Assembly: GCA_026417715.1 (NCBI GenBank)
Contig: JAOACU010000041.1
Span: 1 to 14,223, forward strand
DNA: 14,223 nucleotides
Reading direction: 5' to 3'
DNA from: Anaerolineae bacterium
GTDB lineage: Bacteria > Chloroflexota > Anaerolineae > UBA4142
Shown: piece by piece, positions 11,711 through 14,223 of the stretch
How positions within the stretch are numbered: the stretch's first letter is position 1
Layout of the letters: each line of letters begins with the position of its first letter
Notes under the pieces: model-generated
Seen by the model: only the letters and a program-made list of their open reading frames with translations
Databases searched by the model: none
What the model was told of the DNA's origin: nothing
Translations under genes and position numbers: made by a program

Positions 11711-12778
11711 TTATTCGTCGTCTTCCTCGTCGTCTTGGGTGTCATCGTCTTCGTCGCGCGCGTCCTCCAGACTCTTGGGGAGTATCCCCAAGCCGGCTTT
11801 TTCACGAATCATCGCATAGAGCCGTTCCATCATCTCTGGGTTTTGTTTCAGGAACTCGCGCGCGTTCTCGCGTCCTTGTCCCAGCCGCGTGCCACTCACC
11901 GAGTAGAACGCGCCTTTCTTTTCGATGATGCCCATCTCAACACCCAAGTCCAACACATCCCCTTCGCGTGAAATCCCTTCGTTGTGCAAAATGTCGAATT
12001 CGGCTTTACGGAACGGCGGCGCGACTTTGTTCTTCTTCACACGCACGCGCGTCCGATTGCCAATCACTTCGTCTCCTACTTTGATCGCGTCCACCGGTCG
12101 CACATCCAACCGTACCGACGCGTAAAACTTGAGTGCCATTCCTCCTGTCGTCGTTTCGGGATTGCCGAACATCACACCGATTTTTTGACGCAGTTGGTTG
12201 GTGAAAATAACTGCCGTGTTCGATTTTTTGATCGCGCCCGAAAGTTTGCGTAACGCTTGGCTCATCAGTCGCGCTTGTAAACCGACGTGCGAATCGCCCA
12301 TCTCGCCTTCGATTTCGGCGCGCGGCACCAGCGCCGCCACCGAGTCAATCACCACAACGTCCACCGCGCCCGAGCGCACCAACGCTTCGGCGATCTCTAG
12401 GGCTTGTTCGCCTGTATCGGGTTGTGCCACCAGCAATTCATCGGTGTTCACACCACACTTGGCGGCGTACTGCGGATCGAGCGCGTGCTCCACGTCAATA
12501 AACGCCGCGACGCCGCCCATCTTTTGTGCTTCGGCAATGATGTGTTGGCATATCGTCGTCTTGCCCGAGGCTTCGGGACCGTAGATTTCGGTCACGCGTC
12601 CTCGCGGAATGCCACCGATACCAAGTGCAAGGTCAAGGGAGATGGAACCCGTAGGAATAGCATCTACCTTAAGATTTGCAGTCTCACCCAGTTTCATAAT
12701 GGCTCCCTCTCCATACCGCTTGCGGAGAGTGGCGAGGGTGTTTTCCAATACTTTGGCTTTTGTGGATTCACTTGGCAT
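11711..12778 (-). CDS. recA: Recombinase RecA, 355 aa
   Basis: RecA forms the ATP-dependent strand-exchange filament on single-stranded DNA and triggers LexA self-cleavage. Recognisable parts in order are the N-terminal helix, the Walker A motif 'GPEASGKTT' (residues 67-75), the 'FIDVEHALDPQYA' segment with its catalytic Glu, the Walker B region 'VDVVVIDSVAALVP', the DNA-binding loop region with 'EGEMGDSHVGLQARLMSQAL', and 'FTNQLRQKIGVMFGNPETTTGG'. It ends in an acidic tail rich in Asp/Glu, which in other RecA proteins tunes DNA binding. The length is normal. ATG 12776-12778 has GGGAG about 6 bases upstream. A consensus promoter overlapped by a LexA box lies about 100 bases upstream, so SOS induction is expected. 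Confidence 0.99.
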   Translation of the reverse strand: MPSESTKAKVLENTLATLRKRYGEGAIMKLGETANLKVDAIPTGSISLDLALGIGGIPRGRVTEIYGPEASGKTTICQHIIAEAQKMGGVAAFIDVEHALDPQYAAKCGVNTDELLVAQPDTGEQALEIAEALVRSGAVDVVVIDSVAALVPRAEIEGEMGDSHVGLQARLMSQALRKLSGAIKKSNTAVIFTNQLRQKIGVMFGNPETTTGGMALKFYASVRLDVRPVDAIKVGDEVIGNRTRVRVKKNKVAPPFRKAEFDILHNEGISREGDVLDLGVEMGIIEKKGAFYSVSGTRLGQGRENAREFLKQNPEMMERLYAMIREKAGLGILPKSLEDARDEDDDTQDDEEDDE

Positions 12779-12881
12779 ATCAATCTCCCATTAACCATAC
12801 AACCGCTTGTTTCGTGACTGATGCCTAGTTTACATCAACTAGAGATAAAACGCAAACACAAATGTCATCGAGGACAACCTT

Positions 12882-12910
12882 ATTATACCAGAACAAGTGT
12901 TCGGTGTCAA
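12882..12910 (-). promoter_or_regulatory. Consensus recA promoter, TTGACA-17-TATAAT with extended -10
   Basis: On the - strand, TTGACA (12910-12905), a 17-base spacer and TATAAT (12887-12882) match the sigma-70 consensus exactly, with TGG before the -10 giving an extended element. Transcription should start near 12875, leaving a 5' leader of about 97 bases. Five of the six -35 bases lie in the direct repeat flanking the MITE-like element. Confidence 0.92.
12891..12902 (-). promoter_or_regulatory. LexA (SOS/DinR-type) operator in the recA promoter
   Basis: GAACAAGTGTTC (GAACACTTGTTC on the - strand) is a GAAC-N4-GTTC palindrome, the core of the Gram-positive-type LexA/DinR box (CGAACN4GTTCG). 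It lies entirely between the -35 and -10 of the recA promoter, where bound LexA would block RNA polymerase. No other copy of this palindrome was noticed in the window. Confidence 0.85.
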
Positions 12911-12915
12911 ATCGT
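12906..12915. repeat. Target-site duplication, left copy (GTCAAATCGT)
   Basis: Identical to 13071-13080 and directly adjacent to the terminal inverted repeat of the MITE-like element. It overlaps the -35 of the recA promoter. Confidence 0.8.
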
Positions 12916-13070
12916 CACGGCTGGTGCAAAGTCGGCGTTGGCGACTGGAAGTCGCCGCGACAAAGACCCGAAGCCCGCCTTCGCGGGCTATTGTCAGCCG
13001 ACGCAGGTCGGCTTCGGGTGGTTGTCAGAGTGAATTTATTCGCCTGTCAATAGACTTTGCACCAGCCCTG
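12916..13070. mobile_element. 155-bp MITE-like element with 18-bp terminal inverted repeats
   Basis: The ends are CACGGCTGGTGCAAAGTC (12916-12933) and the inverse of CAGGGCTGGTGCAAAGTC (13053-13070), matching at 17 of 18 positions. Both sides are flanked by the exact 10-bp direct repeat GTCAAATCGT. Inside are two palindromic modules: GGCGACT/AGTCGCC (12940-12956), and a larger one (12966-13019) holding two small hairpins inside an outer ACCCGAAGCC/GGCTTCGGGT stem. There is no ORF, so it would have to be moved by a transposase encoded elsewhere. A 10-bp duplication is within the range reported for some IS4-related groups, but I cannot name the family. It sits between the DUF1648 gene and recA. 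Confidence 0.8.
12966..13019. repeat. ACCCGAA...GGGT palindromic module inside the element
   Basis: Outer ends ACCCGAAGCC and GGCTTCGGGT are complementary. Within them are AGCCCGC-CTTC-GCGGGCT and AGCCGAC-GCAG-GTCGGCT. A degenerate relative lies at 3353-3407. Confidence 0.75.
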
Positions 13071-13080
13071 GTCAAATCGT
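13071..13080. repeat. Target-site duplication, right copy (GTCAAATCGT)
   Basis: Exact direct copy of 12906-12915, abutting the right end of the MITE-like element and 12 bases from the DUF1648 gene's stop triplet. Confidence 0.8.
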
Positions 13081-13092
13081 AAGTGCTCAATT

Positions 13093-13521
13093 TTACCACC
13101 ACCCACCCACGATGCTATGCACGGCTAGCCACAACAGAATTTGCGCGAGGAGCGCGCCAGTCAGCAGCAGAATCGTTGCCGCGCGTTCGCGCGAATGCAG
13201 AACGATTCCCACGACAGTATTGATCACCAACACAATCGAACCGATTGTGGGAACACCCCAAATGCTACTCTTCGCTTCGATGCGATCCGGTAGCCCACTC
13301 GAATCGAAATGCAAGGTAATCAAATCGGGCAGCGCGTCAAAGCGCAATCCCAAATAGATAAACAACGCCACGTTGCCTAGCACGGCAAGAGCCGCAATGA
13401 CTTGGACTGTGTGATCGCGCGCAAGTAGCACCCAACGTGAAGGAGAATGAGATACAACCGATTCCGCGCGCGTAACCAGCGTTTCAGGCGGTGGCGGTGG
13501 AATAGGCGACGTTGCGCTCAT
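13093..13521 (-). CDS. DUF1648-domain membrane protein, 142 aa
   Basis: Three hydrophobic helices are visible: about residues 39-59 ('VQVIAALAVLGNVALFIYLG'), 90-108 ('PTIGSIVLVINTVVGIVL') and 116-136. After the first comes the short DUF1648 signature 'LPDLITLHFDSSGLPDRI', which fits the 'lPxxipxHFnxxGxpDxx' pattern seen in SdpI-like and other small membrane proteins. A Pro-rich cytoplasmic head of about 15 residues precedes it. The function of stand-alone DUF1648 proteins is not known; in SdpI the domain is part of a toxin-immunity and signalling protein, but the remaining SdpI parts are absent here. Its ATG overlaps the ilvE stop (ATGA on the - strand), so translation is coupled to ilvE. No Shine-Dalgarno of its own is obvious. 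Confidence 0.75.
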   Translation of the reverse strand: MSATSPIPPPPPETLVTRAESVVSHSPSRWVLLARDHTVQVIAALAVLGNVALFIYLGLRFDALPDLITLHFDSSGLPDRIEAKSSIWGVPTIGSIVLVINTVVGIVLHSRERAATILLLTGALLAQILLWLAVHSIVGGWW

Positions 13522-14223
13522 GCCGTCTTTTCGTACACCGGCGTCAGCCAGTCCCGATGCGCGGGCGCTTTGCCGCGCACCACGTCAAAATATGCCTCCT
13601 GCAACTGTTTGCCGATCGGTCCAAGTTTTCCGTCGCCAATCTTACGCCGATCAATTTCGATCACTGCTGCAACTTGCGCGCCGGTGCCGCAGAATAGCAC
13701 TTCATCGGCGATGTACAACTCGGTACGATCAATTGCACGCTCTTGCGTGGGAATACCCATCTCGCGCGCAAGTTGCAACACGGTCGCGCGCGTAATGCCT
13801 TCCAAGATGTTATCAGACACCTGCGAGGTAATCAGCGTACCGTCGCGCACGATGAACAGGTTCATCGCGCTACCTTCCGCCCCGTGTCCATCGGCGTTGA
13901 GCACAATCGCTTCATCGTAACCGTTCCAGTGCGCTTCGCTCTTGGCAAGCGCCGAGTTGATGTAGCCGCCAGTGATCTTACCGCGCGCGGGAATGATATT
14001 ATCGTCTATGCGGTGCCACGACGAAACACACGCGCGCACTTGCAAGGCGATATAATTGCCAAGTGGTTTGGTAAAGCACGCAAAATCGAAGGTCACGTTA
14101 TACAAGCGCGGCGTGATGTCTTCGGTCGCGTTGTAAACAATCGGACGAATGTAGGCGTCCTCGCGATATCCTTCGCGACGCAAAAGTTCGATGATGATGT
14201 GCTTCAAGTCGTCTGCTGAGTAC
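13518..14223 (-). CDS. ilvE: Branched-chain amino acid aminotransferase, 5' part outside window
   Basis: IlvE (PLP fold type IV) moves the amino group between glutamate and the keto-acids of Leu, Ile and Val, the last step of their synthesis. The readable 235 codons run from the window edge (in-frame residues '...YSADDL' then 'KHIIIELLRREGYREDAYIRP') to TGA 13518-13520. The expected catalytic lysine lies in 'PARGKITGGYINSALAKSEA'. Phosphate-binding and substrate motifs 'GHGAEGSAMNLFIVRDG', 'ILEGITRATVLQLAREMGIP' and 'RTELYIADEVLFCGTGAQVA' follow in order. A full protein has about 300 residues, so roughly 65-75 N-terminal residues are missing. The TTG at 14205-14207 is an internal leucine codon, not a start. 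It overlaps the DUF1648 gene by 4 bases. Confidence 0.96.
   Translation of the reverse strand, partial: YSADDLKHIIIELLRREGYREDAYIRPIVYNATEDITPRLYNVTFDFACFTKPLGNYIALQVRACVSSWHRIDDNIIPARGKITGGYINSALAKSEAHWNGYDEAIVLNADGHGAEGSAMNLFIVRDGTLITSQVSDNILEGITRATVLQLAREMGIPTQERAIDRTELYIADEVLFCGTGAQVAAVIEIDRRKIGDGKLGPIGKQLQEAYFDVVRGKAPAHRDWLTPVYEKTA

Noticed and set aside
11468..11971. 167-codon + strand open frame across the end of recA
   Set aside because: It mostly mirrors the RecA C-terminus and has no RBS or motif.
14205..14207. TTG as the start of ilvE
   Set aside because: The frame stays open to the window edge with family-like residues before it, so this is an internal leucine.

Overview
The window looks like a chromosomal segment from a Chloroflexota bacterium, most likely an Anaerolineae-type lineage. 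This is inference from gene content and style, not a database match. Pointers are a RecA-RecX-RNase Y-SpoVS cluster, a membrane-tethered sigma-like protein with Thr-Pro linkers and Ig/CARDB-like outer domains, GC-rich coding sequence full of GCGC strings, and intergenic gaps packed with short palindromic repeats. No tRNA, rRNA, CRISPR array or transposase gene was seen.

Left part (1-3226, + strand): the C-terminal end of a TraB/GumN-like protein overlaps an acyltransferase-like gene (ATGA overlap). A palindromic repeat follows, then two overlapping membrane genes (ATGA again). They resemble a HyfE/NuoK-like small subunit and a divergent NuoN/MrpD-like antiporter subunit. The second lacks both the TM5 glutamate and the TM7 lysine expected of proton-pumping members.

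Middle part (3227-7320, + strand): a repeat-rich gap leads to a near-consensus promoter (TTGACT-17-TATACT), a 20-codon leader ORF whose stop lies inside a terminator hairpin, and then a 90-residue SWIM zinc-finger protein. This has the layout of an attenuated leader. After a strong terminator comes an operon of a flippase-like UPF0104 membrane protein and a 763-residue protein. The latter joins an ECF sigma-like head (regions 2 and 4) to one membrane helix and about 480 extracytoplasmic residues. A 19-bp hairpin ends this operon and the convergent gene beyond it.

Right part (7320-14223, - strand, read right to left): ilvE (5' end outside the window) and a DUF1648 membrane protein overlap by ATGA. 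Then come a 155-bp MITE-like element with 18-bp inverted ends and 10-bp flanking direct repeats, a consensus recA promoter with a LexA box in its spacer, recA, a long gap ending in a terminator directly before recX, recX, a 15-bp-stem repeat, rny, spoVS, another repeat-rich gap, and a PHP-family phosphoesterase gene. The recA/rny/spoVS order recalls the Bacillus subtilis recA-pbpX-rny-ymdB-spoVS region.

The most unusual items are the sigma/transmembrane/surface fusion, the leader-peptide attenuator before the SWIM gene, the MITE beside the SOS promoter of recA, and a possible terminator/antiterminator pair controlling recX.
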